Assembly (NCBI RefSeq): GCF_014595995.2
Contig: NZ_CP063989.1
Coordinates: forward strand, 744,001 to 808,000
Length of the DNA: 64,000 nt
Reading direction: 5' to 3'
Source: Actinomyces respiraculi
Lineage (GTDB): Bacteria > Actinomycetota > Actinomycetes > Actinomycetales > Actinomycetaceae
Program-made: the position numbers and the translations under genes
In this document: positions 24,199 to 32,559 of the stretch, in pieces
How positions within the stretch are numbered: the stretch's first letter is position 1
Layout of the letters: each line of letters begins with the position of its first letter
Notes under the pieces: model-generated
What the model saw: only the letters and a program-made list of their open reading frames with translations
Database searches by the model: none
What the model was told of the DNA's origin: nothing

Positions 24199-25233
24199 AT
24201 GAACACGAGCACGTACTCAGCCGAGGTCGTCAACCACCGGTCCAAGGCCTCCAAGGCGCAGGCCCGCCTGGCCTGGACCTTGATGATCCCGACGATCGCC
24301 GTCCTGATGATCGTCATCATCATCCCGGTCTTCCAGTCCCTCTACCAGTCGTTCTTCGGCAAGGCCGGGCTCGACCCCGAGACCGGCTTCGTCTCCGAGA
24401 CCGAGCCCTTCATCGGGCTGGCCAACTACGCCGACATCTTCACCGAGGCCGGTGAGCGCTTCTGGATCGCCGCCTACAACACCACCCTCTTCGGCGTGGT
24501 CACCGTCGTCCTCGAGACGATCCTGGGCGTCGCGATGGCACTCATCATGCACAAGGCCATGCGCGGGCGCGGCTTCGTGCGCGCCGCCATCCTCGTGCCC
24601 TGGGCCATCCCCACCGCCGTCTCCGGCATCCTGTGGGGCTGGATCTTCAACCAGAACGGCGTGGCCAACGCCATCATCGGCCAGCACATCATGTGGGCCT
24701 CCGGCGACGCCGCCGCCAAGCTCACCATCATCATCGCCGACGTGTGGAAGACCGCCCCCTACATCGGTCTGCTCACCCTGGCCGGCCTGCAGGTCATCCC
24801 CGACGAGGTCTACGAGGCGGCCAAGATCGACGGCGCCAACGCCTGGCAGCGCTTCACCCGCATCACCCTGCCGCTGGTCAAGCCCGCGCTCGTTGTCGCC
24901 GTGCTCTTCCGCACCCTCGACGCCCTGCGCATGTTCGACCTGCCCTACATCCTCATCGGCCCGCGCAAGAGCTCGGTTGAGACGATCTCCATGCTCGTGC
25001 AGGACGAGGCCTCCAACCTCCGCTACGGCTCCGCCGCGGCCTACGCGCTCATCCTCTTCCTGTACGTCTTCATCTTCGCCTTCGCCTTCGTCAAGATCAC
25101 GGGCGCGGACCTGGGGGCCAGCGTCGAGAAGAAGAGGAGGGGCCCGGGAGGCAGGCTCAACGCCTCCGTGTTCCTGCCCCGGCGTCGTCGCTCCCCCCAG
25201 CCCGTCGCCCTCACCGAAGGAGGACGCTCATGA
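24199..25233 (+). CDS. Sugar ABC transporter permease (MalF type)
   Basis: A 344-residue permease with six to seven predicted membrane spans (first LAWTLMIPTIAVLMIVIIIP). The ATPase-docking EAA loop is VYEAAKIDGANAWQRFTRIT. The C-terminus carries a basic cytoplasmic tail (EKKRRGPGGRL, PRRRRSP). A CAAAGGAG ribosome binding site precedes the ATG. Its stop overlaps the next start as ATGA. With the next gene it forms the channel for the sugar bound by the 22799 lipoprotein. Confidence 0.94.
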   Translation: MNTSTYSAEVVNHRSKASKAQARLAWTLMIPTIAVLMIVIIIPVFQSLYQSFFGKAGLDPETGFVSETEPFIGLANYADIFTEAGERFWIAAYNTTLFGVVTVVLETILGVAMALIMHKAMRGRGFVRAAILVPWAIPTAVSGILWGWIFNQNGVANAIIGQHIMWASGDAAAKLTIIIADVWKTAPYIGLLTLAGLQVIPDEVYEAAKIDGANAWQRFTRITLPLVKPALVVAVLFRTLDALRMFDLPYILIGPRKSSVETISMLVQDEASNLRYGSAAAYALILFLYVFIFAFAFVKITGADLGASVEKKRRGPGGRLNASVFLPRRRRSPQPVALTEGGRS

Positions 25234-26099
25234 GTACCGCGACCACTGCCGGGCCCGAGCTGAGGAAGAAGAAGACCGACTGGGCGGGGATCTTCTCCTC
25301 CTTCGGCATCGTCCTCATCGTCATCTACTGCCTGGCCCCCTTCTACTGGATGTTCGTGTCCTCGCTGCGGCCGGACACGGAGATCTTTGAGAACTCCTGG
25401 TGGCCGAGGAACCCCTCGCTGGAGAACTACGAGGCGGTCTTCTCCGCCAAGAACAACTTCGCCTCCGGCCTGGTCAACTCGCTCATCGTCTCGGTCATCG
25501 TCACCGTGGTGGCGCTCGCGGTCGCGACTTTCGCCTCCTACGCGCTGGCGCGTCTGAGCTTCCGCGGCAAGAGCCTCCTGCTCCTCGTCGTCCTGGCAAC
25601 CTCGATGTTCCCGCTCGTGGCGATCCTCGTGCCGCTGCTGAAGAACTTCGCCGCGTGGGGGTGGATCAACACCTATCAGGCGATGATCATCCCGGACCTG
25701 TCCTTCTCACTGCCGCTGGCGGTATGGAACCTCACGAGCTTCTTCCGGCAGATGCCCATCGAGCTCGAGCAGTCCGCCATGGTGGACGGCTGCACCCCGG
25801 GCCAGGCCTTCCGCAAGGTCATCCTCCCGCTGGCAGCCCCCGGCATCTTCACCACCGCCATCATCATCTTCATCGGCGCCTGGAACGAGTTCCTCGTCGC
25901 CGTGACGATGATCAACGACCCGATGATGCAGCCCGCAACGGTGCTGCTGTCGAAGTTCACGGGCGCAGCCCAGTTCAACACGCCCTTCGGCTCCCAGATG
26001 GCGGCCGGCGTCGTCATGACCCTGCCGCTGGTCGTCATGGTGCTGCTCTTCCAGCGCCGCATCGTTGCCGGCCTCGCCGCCGGCGGGCTCAAGTCCTGA
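25230..26099 (+). CDS. Sugar ABC transporter permease (MalG type)
   Basis: A 289-residue second permease, translationally coupled to the first by an ATGA overlap. The EAA loop is a variant (LEQSAMVDGCTPGQAFRKVI). WNEFLVAVTMIND and FQRRIVAGLAAGGLKS are the expected C-terminal MalG landmarks. No ATPase gene follows; the operon ends in a hairpin and a LacI regulator gene. Confidence 0.94.
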   Translation: MSTATTAGPELRKKKTDWAGIFSSFGIVLIVIYCLAPFYWMFVSSLRPDTEIFENSWWPRNPSLENYEAVFSAKNNFASGLVNSLIVSVIVTVVALAVATFASYALARLSFRGKSLLLLVVLATSMFPLVAILVPLLKNFAAWGWINTYQAMIIPDLSFSLPLAVWNLTSFFRQMPIELEQSAMVDGCTPGQAFRKVILPLAAPGIFTTAIIIFIGAWNEFLVAVTMINDPMMQPATVLLSKFTGAAQFNTPFGSQMAAGVVMTLPLVVMVLLFQRRIVAGLAAGGLKS

Positions 26100-26106
26100 G
26101 AGCACG

Positions 26107-26141
26107 GCCTCGGCCCGGGCACCTCCCGCTCGGGCCGAGGC
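26107..26141 (+). terminator. Terminator of the 22.8-kb importer operon
   Basis: GCCTCGGCCCG (26107-26117) pairs perfectly with CGGGCCGAGGC (26131-26141), seven bases after the permease stop. Confidence 0.7.
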
Positions 26142-26259
26142 GTCGGTGACGGACGGGCGGGGTCCGGGCCCCTGCCCATGACCTGGACGGAGGACCTTTC
26201 CCATTTCCCTCACGCGGCTTGACCGCGGACCTTGCCCACCCTGACCCCGAGGAGGACCC

Positions 26260-27276
26260 GTGATCCCGGTGACACGCGCGGACGTGGCGCGGCTGGCGGG
26301 AGTCTCTCCCTCCACCGTGACCTACGCCCTCACAGGCGACCGCTCGGTCAGTCGGCACACCCAGGCCCGGGTCCTGGAAGCCGTCGAACGGCTCGGCTAC
26401 CGCCCCAACGCCTCAGCCGCTGCCCTGGCCTCGCGCCGGGTGCGCAGCGTCGGGGTGCTACTGCGCCTGAGGCGCACCGCCGTCGAAGCCGGTGACTTGC
26501 CCTACGTGGACGGCATCCGCTCGCGCGTCGAGCCTGAGGACATCCAGGTGGTCATCCCCATGGGTCTGCGCGAGGACCCGGTCGGGGGAGTACGGGCCCT
26601 CATCCGCTCCCATTCCATCGGCTCAGCCATCCTCATGGACGTCGCCGCCGACGACGAGCGCGAGGAGGTCCTGCTGCACGAGGGCGTGCCCACCGTCCTC
26701 ATCGGCAGCTCGGGACGCCTGGACGGAGCCCCGAGCATTGACGCCGACTTCACGCAGATGGCTGTCCTGGCCCTGAACCACCTGGCCGCCCTCGGTCACC
26801 GCCGGGTCCTGCTCCTGACCCGTGTGGATGACGACGACCGGGCGCGCGCCTACGTGCTCCAGCGCGGTGCGCTGCTGAGCGCCTCCCAGGACCTGGGCGT
26901 GACCGGGGTGCTGCGCTGCCTGCCGTCCAACCCCGTGCACGGGGCGCGGCTCGTCACCCGCGACGGTCTGGTGCAGGGCTGCACCGCGATCGTGAGCAAC
27001 AACCCGGGGGCGCTGTCCGGCGTGCTCGCGGGTGCCGCGACCCTGGGGCTGCGCGTGCCCAAGGCCTTCTCGGTCGTCTCGGTCGGTGTGGACACCTGGC
27101 TGGGTGAGGGTGAGCGCATGGTGACGGCCTCGGCCATCGACGCTCACGCCATGGGCTACGAGGCGGGCGACATGCTGTTGCGTCTCATCGCGCACCCGGG
27201 CATCGAGGAGCACCTGCTGCACGCGCCCAGGCTGCACGAGAGGGGGACGACGGCGCCCCCGCCCTCCGGCCACTGA
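26260..27276 (+). CDS. LacI-family transcriptional regulator
   Basis: A 338-residue LacI/GalR repressor. The helix-turn-helix is RADVARLAGVSPSTVTYALT (residues 6-25), followed by the hinge helix PNASAAALASRRVRSVGVL that reads the central CG of operators. A periplasmic-binding-protein-like sensor domain follows, with the VPKAFSVVSVGVD motif near the end. The GTG start at 26260 has GAGGAG upstream; a second GTG three codons on is possible. It lies directly behind the importer operon, whose two GTCGACGCGCGTCGA(C/T) sites are its likely targets. The inducer would be the imported sugar or a derivative. Confidence 0.92.
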   Translation: MIPVTRADVARLAGVSPSTVTYALTGDRSVSRHTQARVLEAVERLGYRPNASAAALASRRVRSVGVLLRLRRTAVEAGDLPYVDGIRSRVEPEDIQVVIPMGLREDPVGGVRALIRSHSIGSAILMDVAADDEREEVLLHEGVPTVLIGSSGRLDGAPSIDADFTQMAVLALNHLAALGHRRVLLLTRVDDDDRARAYVLQRGALLSASQDLGVTGVLRCLPSNPVHGARLVTRDGLVQGCTAIVSNNPGALSGVLAGAATLGLRVPKAFSVVSVGVDTWLGEGERMVTASAIDAHAMGYEAGDMLLRLIAHPGIEEHLLHAPRLHERGTTAPPPSGH

Positions 27277-27305
27277 GGCCGGTTCCGGCCCACCGGGCCC
27301 CGGCC
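27277..27305. terminator. Bidirectional terminator between lacI-type gene and SDR
   Basis: Two nested stems, GGCCGG/CCGGCC outside and GGCCC/GGGCC inside, fill the gap between convergent genes, directly after the TGA of the regulator. Confidence 0.5.
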
Positions 27306-27306
27306 C

Positions 27307-28128
27307 TCACAGGCCCCAGCGCCTAAAGCCGCCCTCGGTGGAGATCACCTGACCGGTGACCCAGGCGGCGTCGTCGGTCAGCAGCCAGCAGATGAGCCGA
27401 GCGGGGTCCTCGGGCCGGGCGGGCACGCCCCCGGGGAAGGCCGGGGCGAGGGAGCGCTCGAGCGCCTCGTCCATGTAGCCGGTGTTGACCGGGCCCGGGT
27501 TGACGGTGTTGACCCGGATCCCGACGTCGGCCAAGCCGTCGGCGAGCGAGGCGGTGGCGCCCGCCAGGGCCGCCTTGGAGGTGATGTAGGCGATCTCGTC
27601 CGCCATCGGGCCCAGGATCTGGCCGGAGCTCATGAGGACGGTGCTGCGCCGGGCGCGCCCGTCGGTGAGCGCGTCGTCGTCGGGCAGCGCCGCCATCGCC
27701 TGGAGCAGGAGGAGCGAGGCGCGGGCGTTGACCCGCCAGTGGTGGTCCAGGTCCGCGGCCGTGATCTCCTCAAGGCGGCCGTCGTGACCGGAGGAGGCGT
27801 GATTGCACACGAGCGCATCCACCCCGCCCAGGGCGGCGCGGGCCCGCGCGATGATGCGGGCGGGGGCCTCGGCATCGCGCAGGTCCTCGCTCACGTCCGC
27901 GAGCACGGCACCCGGTTGCAGGTGGGCGCGCACGGAGTCGAGGGTGGCCTCGATGCTGTCGGCGCCCCAGGGCTGCTCGGCGTCGTGGGGCGCGTAGTGG
28001 TGCAGCAGCAGGCTGGCGCCCATGCCGGCGGCGCGGCAGGCGATGGCGTGGCCGATGCCGGCCCGGCGGCTGACACCGGTGATGACGACACGGCGTCCGG
28101 CCAAGGGCGTGGTGGTGAGGACGCTCAT
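27307..28128 (-). CDS. Short-chain dehydrogenase/reductase
   Basis: A classical SDR of 273 residues from the ATG at 28128. The nucleotide-binding turn is RVVITGVSRRAGIGHAIA, followed by DALVCNHAS (the NNAG-like position), a Ser-containing STVLMSSGQ strand, and the catalytic YITSK (Tyr-x-x-x-Lys). VNTVNPGPVNTGYM and the C-terminal STEGGFRRWGL are also typical. The frame continues 17 codons upstream, but the SDR fold begins at MSVLTTTPLAGRR. The substrate is unknown. It resembles FabG-like reductases of the 3-ketoacyl or 3-oxo type, and the VTGQVISTEGG ending is usual for these. Confidence 0.88.
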   Translation of the reverse strand: MSVLTTTPLAGRRVVITGVSRRAGIGHAIACRAAGMGASLLLHHYAPHDAEQPWGADSIEATLDSVRAHLQPGAVLADVSEDLRDAEAPARIIARARAALGGVDALVCNHASSGHDGRLEEITAADLDHHWRVNARASLLLLQAMAALPDDDALTDGRARRSTVLMSSGQILGPMADEIAYITSKAALAGATASLADGLADVGIRVNTVNPGPVNTGYMDEALERSLAPAFPGGVPARPEDPARLICWLLTDDAAWVTGQVISTEGGFRRWGL

Positions 28129-28133
28129 TCGGT

Positions 28134-28210
28134 CATCATCACACGCGCCCCGGGCTCCGGCCCCGGTTGATGGCGTCACGCACCGTCTGTTGCCATCATC
28201 ACACGCGCCC
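28134..28210 (-). repeat. 17-bp direct repeat, 60-bp period
   Basis: CATCATCACACGCGCCC occurs at 28134-28150 and again at 28194-28210, between the GH31 stop and the SDR start. It looks like a small tandem duplication that has partly diverged. Confidence 0.6.
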
Positions 28211-28221
28211 GGGCGCCGGAC

Positions 28222-30717
28222 TCAGACCACCTCAGCCACCGCGTCCACGAGGTCCTGAGGCACGCCCACTGCCCGCATCGCGGACAGCAGGGTGGTCCCG
28301 GTGGCACCGCTCATGACGGCGCCCCAGGCCCGGTCCTTGATGACGTAGTCGATCTGGGCGGGCTCCAGCAGACCGAAGATCTCCTGCGAGACATCCGGGG
28401 TGCGCTCGGACACGCCTCCCAGCTCCACGCTCACGCCCTCGCTCGGCCGCACGGTCCCCAGGGGGATGTCCACGCCGGCGCCCAGGGTGAAGCCGTCGGC
28501 CTCGCGCTCACGCACCTCGGCCGGGCGGCCGTCAACGCTGGCCCAGCCCACCGCCGTGCTCAGCAGGTGCAGGACGACCTCGCGCTCGGCGGGCACGACG
28601 CCCTGGGGCCCCTCCTGGCTCAGCGCCACGCGGGCGGTGCCCGCGGCCCCGTCCCAGGTCAGGGTGATGCGGGTGCGCACGACGGCGTCCAGGCCGGGCT
28701 CGGCCGAGCCGTCGTCCTCCTCCATGACGAGCTCGCCGTCGGCCCCGGGCACGAGCAGGATCCCCAGGGCGCGCGGGTTGGCACCGGCCGCCTCGGTGAC
28801 GTCGTCGGCCAGGGGCACGACGCTGCCGGCACGGGCCAGGACCGGGACCTGGGCGAGGTCTCGGTGGAAGGACAGGCTGTGGCCCTCGGTGCCGGACACC
28901 TCGTAGCGCCGGCCCGTGGGCAGGTCGAACCAGACGCCCTCGGGCACCCAGGCGGCCTCGGCCGCCAGACCGGTGACCGGGGTGGCGCGCGTGGCGACCG
29001 GGATGACGAGCAGGTCGCCGAAGAGGTACTCGCGGCGGTTCTCGTAGGCGCCCATGCGCCAGGGGTGGTCGTGGAAGAGGGGGCGCACGGGCCCGATGCC
29101 CTCGGTGTGGGCGCGCCGTGCCCACGTGTACAGGTAGGGCACGAGGCGGTGGCGCAGACGCAGGTAGGCGTCCATGGTGGCGCGGGCGTCGCGCGAGTAG
29201 CGCCACGGCTCCTTGGAGTTGAACACCGAGCTGGTCGAGTGCAGCCGGTTGATGGGGGAGAAGCATCCGAGCTGGACCCAGCGGGCGGCCATCTCGGAGT
29301 CCTTGACGCCGAACATGTGGCCGCCGATGTCGTTGGACCACCAGTAGTAGCCGATGTTGGCGGCGGTGGCGGTGAACTCGGGCTGGTAGCGCAGGGTGTC
29401 CCAGGTGGCGTAGGTGTCCCCGGAGAAGCCGATGGGGGTGCGGTGGCTGGAGGCGTCGGCGAAGCGCGAGAAGGTGACGGGTCGGCGTCGGAAAGTCTCG
29501 GTACTGCCGTCGCCGAGCGTGCGGGTGCGTTCGCGGCCGGAGTCGAGGTAGTGGACGTGGTTGAGCATCCACAGCGGGTCCAGGCCCGGGATGTCGGTGA
29601 CGCCGCCCTGCTGCCAGTCGAGCCACCAGAAGTCGACGCCCTCGTCCTCCAGGGGGTGGTGGGCGTGGTCGAGGTAGGCGGCGACGAAGTCCGGGTCGCC
29701 CACGTTGAAGGGGATCGCCTCGCCGCTGGCGGGGTCCTTGCCGAGCGCGCGCATCATGGGCTCGTAGGCGCTCTCGTGGCGGCGCACCCCGCCGGCCGGG
29801 TGGAGGTTGAGGGTCACCTGCATGCCCCGCTCGTGCAGGGCGTCGAGGAAGCCCCTCGGGTCGGGGAAGAGGTCCGTGTTCCAGGTGTAGCCGGTCCAAC
29901 CATTGCCGATGGCGGGGTCGATGTTCACCCAGTGCCAGTCCATGTCGATGACGGCCACGGAGAAGGGCAGCTTCTCGGACGCGAAGCGGTCCATGAGCGC
30001 GAGGTAGGACTCCTGCGTGTACGTGTGGTAGCGGCTCCACCAGTTGCCCAGCAGGGCGCGCGGCACGAGCGGGGTGGGGCCGGTCAGGGCGAAGAAGTCG
30101 GTCAGCGCGCGCGCGTACTCCTGGCCGTAGCCGAAGAGGTAGAGGTCCTCGTCGTCGGTGGAGCCGTCCACGGGACTGGCGCAGGGCCGGGGGCGCACCC
30201 ACTCGTCCTGCTGCATGAGCAGGGAGCGCGAGTCGTCGATGACACTCAGGCCGTGCAGGGCGAGCAGACCGGGCTCGATGCGCACACGGCCGTCGGCGTT
30301 GTCCAGGGTGCGGCAGGTGCCGCCGAGGTTGGTGGGGAAGGTCTCGTCCGGGTCCCAGGTGTCCCCGTAGTACCAGGTGCCGCCGTGGGCGTTGAGGACC
30401 CCGGTGCGCAGGGAGACCTTGAGCCCGGAGCGGGAGAAGCCGCGTGAGGGCTGGTAGGTCAGGTGCAGGTGCTCAGTGAGGATCTCGACGCGGTCCTCGC
30501 CCCGGCGCACCTCGAAGGTGGGCACGGGCCCCAGGTCGCGGCTGACGACGAGCTGGGTGGCGGCGTCAGTGAACGTGCCTGAGGCCGAGCGCTCAATGCG
30601 GATGAGACGGTCGGTCAGGACGGTGAAGCGGACGTCGTGCCCGACGGCGACGACGGCCTCGGGTCGGGCCGGTGCCAGGCGCAGGTCGGCGGAGCCGGAG
30701 GAGAGGGGGGAAGTCAT
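28222..30717 (-). CDS. GH31 alpha-glucosidase
   Basis: An 831-residue retaining glycoside hydrolase of family 31. The N-terminal beta-sandwich ends near FDLTG-like NWWSRYHTYT. The barrel carries FSVAVIDMDWHWVN, the nucleophile Asp in VDFWWLDWQQGG (near residue 366), and the acid Asp in IGFSGDTYATWDTL (near 432). RWVQLGCFSPINRLHS follows. There is no signal peptide, so it acts on imported alpha-glucosides (maltose or isomaltose type). The extra C-terminal 60 residues (SERTPDVSQEIFGLL onward) are not part of the usual fold. It ends the unit lipoprotein-permease-permease-GH31, with an 8-base gap after the second permease. Confidence 0.93.
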   Translation of the reverse strand: MTSPLSSGSADLRLAPARPEAVVAVGHDVRFTVLTDRLIRIERSASGTFTDAATQLVVSRDLGPVPTFEVRRGEDRVEILTEHLHLTYQPSRGFSRSGLKVSLRTGVLNAHGGTWYYGDTWDPDETFPTNLGGTCRTLDNADGRVRIEPGLLALHGLSVIDDSRSLLMQQDEWVRPRPCASPVDGSTDDEDLYLFGYGQEYARALTDFFALTGPTPLVPRALLGNWWSRYHTYTQESYLALMDRFASEKLPFSVAVIDMDWHWVNIDPAIGNGWTGYTWNTDLFPDPRGFLDALHERGMQVTLNLHPAGGVRRHESAYEPMMRALGKDPASGEAIPFNVGDPDFVAAYLDHAHHPLEDEGVDFWWLDWQQGGVTDIPGLDPLWMLNHVHYLDSGRERTRTLGDGSTETFRRRPVTFSRFADASSHRTPIGFSGDTYATWDTLRYQPEFTATAANIGYYWWSNDIGGHMFGVKDSEMAARWVQLGCFSPINRLHSTSSVFNSKEPWRYSRDARATMDAYLRLRHRLVPYLYTWARRAHTEGIGPVRPLFHDHPWRMGAYENRREYLFGDLLVIPVATRATPVTGLAAEAAWVPEGVWFDLPTGRRYEVSGTEGHSLSFHRDLAQVPVLARAGSVVPLADDVTEAAGANPRALGILLVPGADGELVMEEDDGSAEPGLDAVVRTRITLTWDGAAGTARVALSQEGPQGVVPAEREVVLHLLSTAVGWASVDGRPAEVREREADGFTLGAGVDIPLGTVRPSEGVSVELGGVSERTPDVSQEIFGLLEPAQIDYVIKDRAWGAVMSGATGTTLLSAMRAVGVPQDLVDAVAEVV

Positions 30718-30724
30718 GTGTCTG

Positions 30725-31546
30725 TCAGCCCTTTACTGCAGCGGCGGCAGCGCCCGCGATGAAGCGCTTCTGGAAAATGAGGTACACGATGAGGACGGGG
30801 AGGACCGAGATGGTCGTGGCGGCGAACAGCCCACCGTAATCAGTACCGTAGCGGCCGCTGAAGGTGGTCAGTCCGACGGCGAGGACCTGCTTGTCCTCAC
30901 TGTCGATCATGAGGTACGGCCACAGGTAGTCCTCCCACGCCCACAGGAACTGGAAGATGGTCAGCGCCGAGATCGGGTTGCGGCTCATGGGCAGGACGAT
31001 GCGGTGGAAGATGTAGATCTCGCTCGCCCCGTCGATGCGCGCCGCCTCGAGAATCGCGTCGGGCACGTCCGCCATCGACTGGCGCAGCATGAAGATGCCG
31101 AAACCGCTGAGCACCGCGGGCAGGATGAGGGAGAGGTAGCTGTCGCGCAGCCCCCAGGCCTCGAACATCGTGTAGCGCGGGATGATGGTCACGGCCCACG
31201 GGATCATCATGGTGCCCAGGATGAAGCCGAAGATCGCGTTGCGGCCGCGGAAGCGGTACTTGGCCAGCACGTAGCCGCACAGGCAGCTGGTGTAGATCGT
31301 CACCGCGGTGATGGCCAGGGCGACGCCGAGCGAGTTGGCGAAGAACCGCACGAAGTCGAACGTGTCCTGCAGCCCGAGGAAGTTCTCGAGGGTCCACTGG
31401 CGGGGCAGGAGGGTCTGGTCGAGGGAGCGGATCTCCGAGTTCGGTTTGAACGCCGAGAAGAGCATCCAGACGAAGGGGAAGACGGTGGTCACCCCGAGGA
31501 CGAGCAGGACGCCCTCGAGCACGATGGTCTGGAGCCGCTTGCTCAT
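30725..31546 (-). CDS. Sugar ABC transporter permease (MalG type)
   Basis: A 273-residue permease. The first span is IVLEGVLLVLGVTTVFPFVW. The EAA loop is LEAARIDGASEIYIFHRIVL, and the ending FQKRFIAGAAAAAVKG is typical of MalG-type subunits. It overlaps the preceding permease by four bases (ATGA) and is followed after eight bases by the GH31 gene. It probably imports alpha-gluco-oligosaccharides, inferred from the flanking GH31 and GH13 enzymes. Confidence 0.94.
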   Translation of the reverse strand: MSKRLQTIVLEGVLLVLGVTTVFPFVWMLFSAFKPNSEIRSLDQTLLPRQWTLENFLGLQDTFDFVRFFANSLGVALAITAVTIYTSCLCGYVLAKYRFRGRNAIFGFILGTMMIPWAVTIIPRYTMFEAWGLRDSYLSLILPAVLSGFGIFMLRQSMADVPDAILEAARIDGASEIYIFHRIVLPMSRNPISALTIFQFLWAWEDYLWPYLMIDSEDKQVLAVGLTTFSGRYGTDYGGLFAATTISVLPVLIVYLIFQKRFIAGAAAAAVKG

Positions 31547-32475
31547 GCCCGACCTCCCGAGCGACGGGCGCTGACACCGAAGGACACGGCGGTCAGCGCG
31601 GCGGTGATGATGAGTAGGACGAAGGCGATCGCCGAGGCGTAGCCGAAGTCGTACTGCTGGAAGGCCTCGTCGAAGATGATGTAGGAGATGAGGAAGGTGG
31701 ACTTGCCGGGTCCGCCCTGGGTCATGATGAGGATCTGGACGTAGGCCTGCGCATAGCTGATGAGTGACGTGATGACGACGAAGATCGTCATGGGGTGCAG
31801 CAGCGGCAGGATGATGTGGCGCAGGCGTTGCCAGGACCCGGCGCCGTCGACCGCGGCCGCCTCAAGGGTGTCCTCGGGCAGCGAGTGGAGCGCGGACAGG
31901 AAGAGGATGACGGCGTAGCCGAAGTCCTTCCAGATGGTCATGAACATGATCGCGGGCAGCGCCCAGGTCGAGTCGTACAGCCAGTTGATATCGATGCCGA
32001 GGAAGGTGTGGAAGATGCCGATCTGCGGGTTGTACATCATCTTCCACACGTAGGCGATGGCGACCATGGGGGTGACGGTCGGCATGTAGAAGACCGCGCG
32101 GAAGAAGGTCTTGTGGCGCGTCACCTGTGACCAGATCGCGTAGGCCAGGGCGAGTCCCAGCACGACCCTTGCCGCGATGACGACGACGGAGAAGTAGAGC
32201 GTGTTCGTCAGGGAGGTCCAGAAGGTGGGGTCGTGCAGGAGCTCGGCGTAGTTGTCTCCTCCGATCCAGCGGTAGGTCCCGTTAAGAGGGTTCCACTGGT
32301 GGAACGAGCCCGAGAACGCGGAGGCGATCGGGTAGACCAGGAGCACCGCGTTGAAGGCGATGATGAGGGCGACGACGCTGTTCCTCAGGGTGCGTTCGCC
32401 CTTGTAGGCACGGCGTCGGCGGCCGCGGGGCGCCGCGGCGGGGCGCGCGGGTGTGGTGGTCAGTGGTGCGGTCAT
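31543..32475 (-). CDS. Sugar ABC transporter permease (MalF type)
   Basis: A 310-residue permease with a basic N-terminus (RGRRRRAYKGERTLR) and six predicted spans. The EAA loop is LEAAAVDGAGSWQRLRHIIL. TQGGPGKSTFLISYIIFDEAF is the conserved segment before the last spans of MalF/UgpA proteins. It is the first permease after the binding protein and is separated from it by an attenuator-like hairpin. Confidence 0.94.
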   Translation of the reverse strand: MTAPLTTTPARPAAAPRGRRRRAYKGERTLRNSVVALIIAFNAVLLVYPIASAFSGSFHQWNPLNGTYRWIGGDNYAELLHDPTFWTSLTNTLYFSVVVIAARVVLGLALAYAIWSQVTRHKTFFRAVFYMPTVTPMVAIAYVWKMMYNPQIGIFHTFLGIDINWLYDSTWALPAIMFMTIWKDFGYAVILFLSALHSLPEDTLEAAAVDGAGSWQRLRHIILPLLHPMTIFVVITSLISYAQAYVQILIMTQGGPGKSTFLISYIIFDEAFQQYDFGYASAIAFVLLIITAALTAVSFGVSARRSGGRA

Positions 32476-32483
32476 GGTGAGCT

Positions 32484-32513
32484 GTGGGCGGGTAGTACTG
32501 TGCGCCCGCCCAC
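32484..32513 (-). terminator. Intercistronic attenuator hairpin
   Basis: GTGGGCGGG (32484-32492) pairs with CCCGCCCAC (32505-32513) between the binding-protein stop and the first permease, matching the position of the hairpin at 24129-24172 in the other importer operon. Confidence 0.55.
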
Positions 32514-32559
32514 CGGTCCTCCTTCGTGGGTACGTGTGGCCTGTGGGTGAGGGCGGGGG

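Noticed and set aside
28567..30447. A 626-codon plus-strand open frame opposite GH31
   Set aside because: Gly/Val/Glu-rich shadow of a GC3-biased gene; the GH31 catalytic motifs are on the minus strand.
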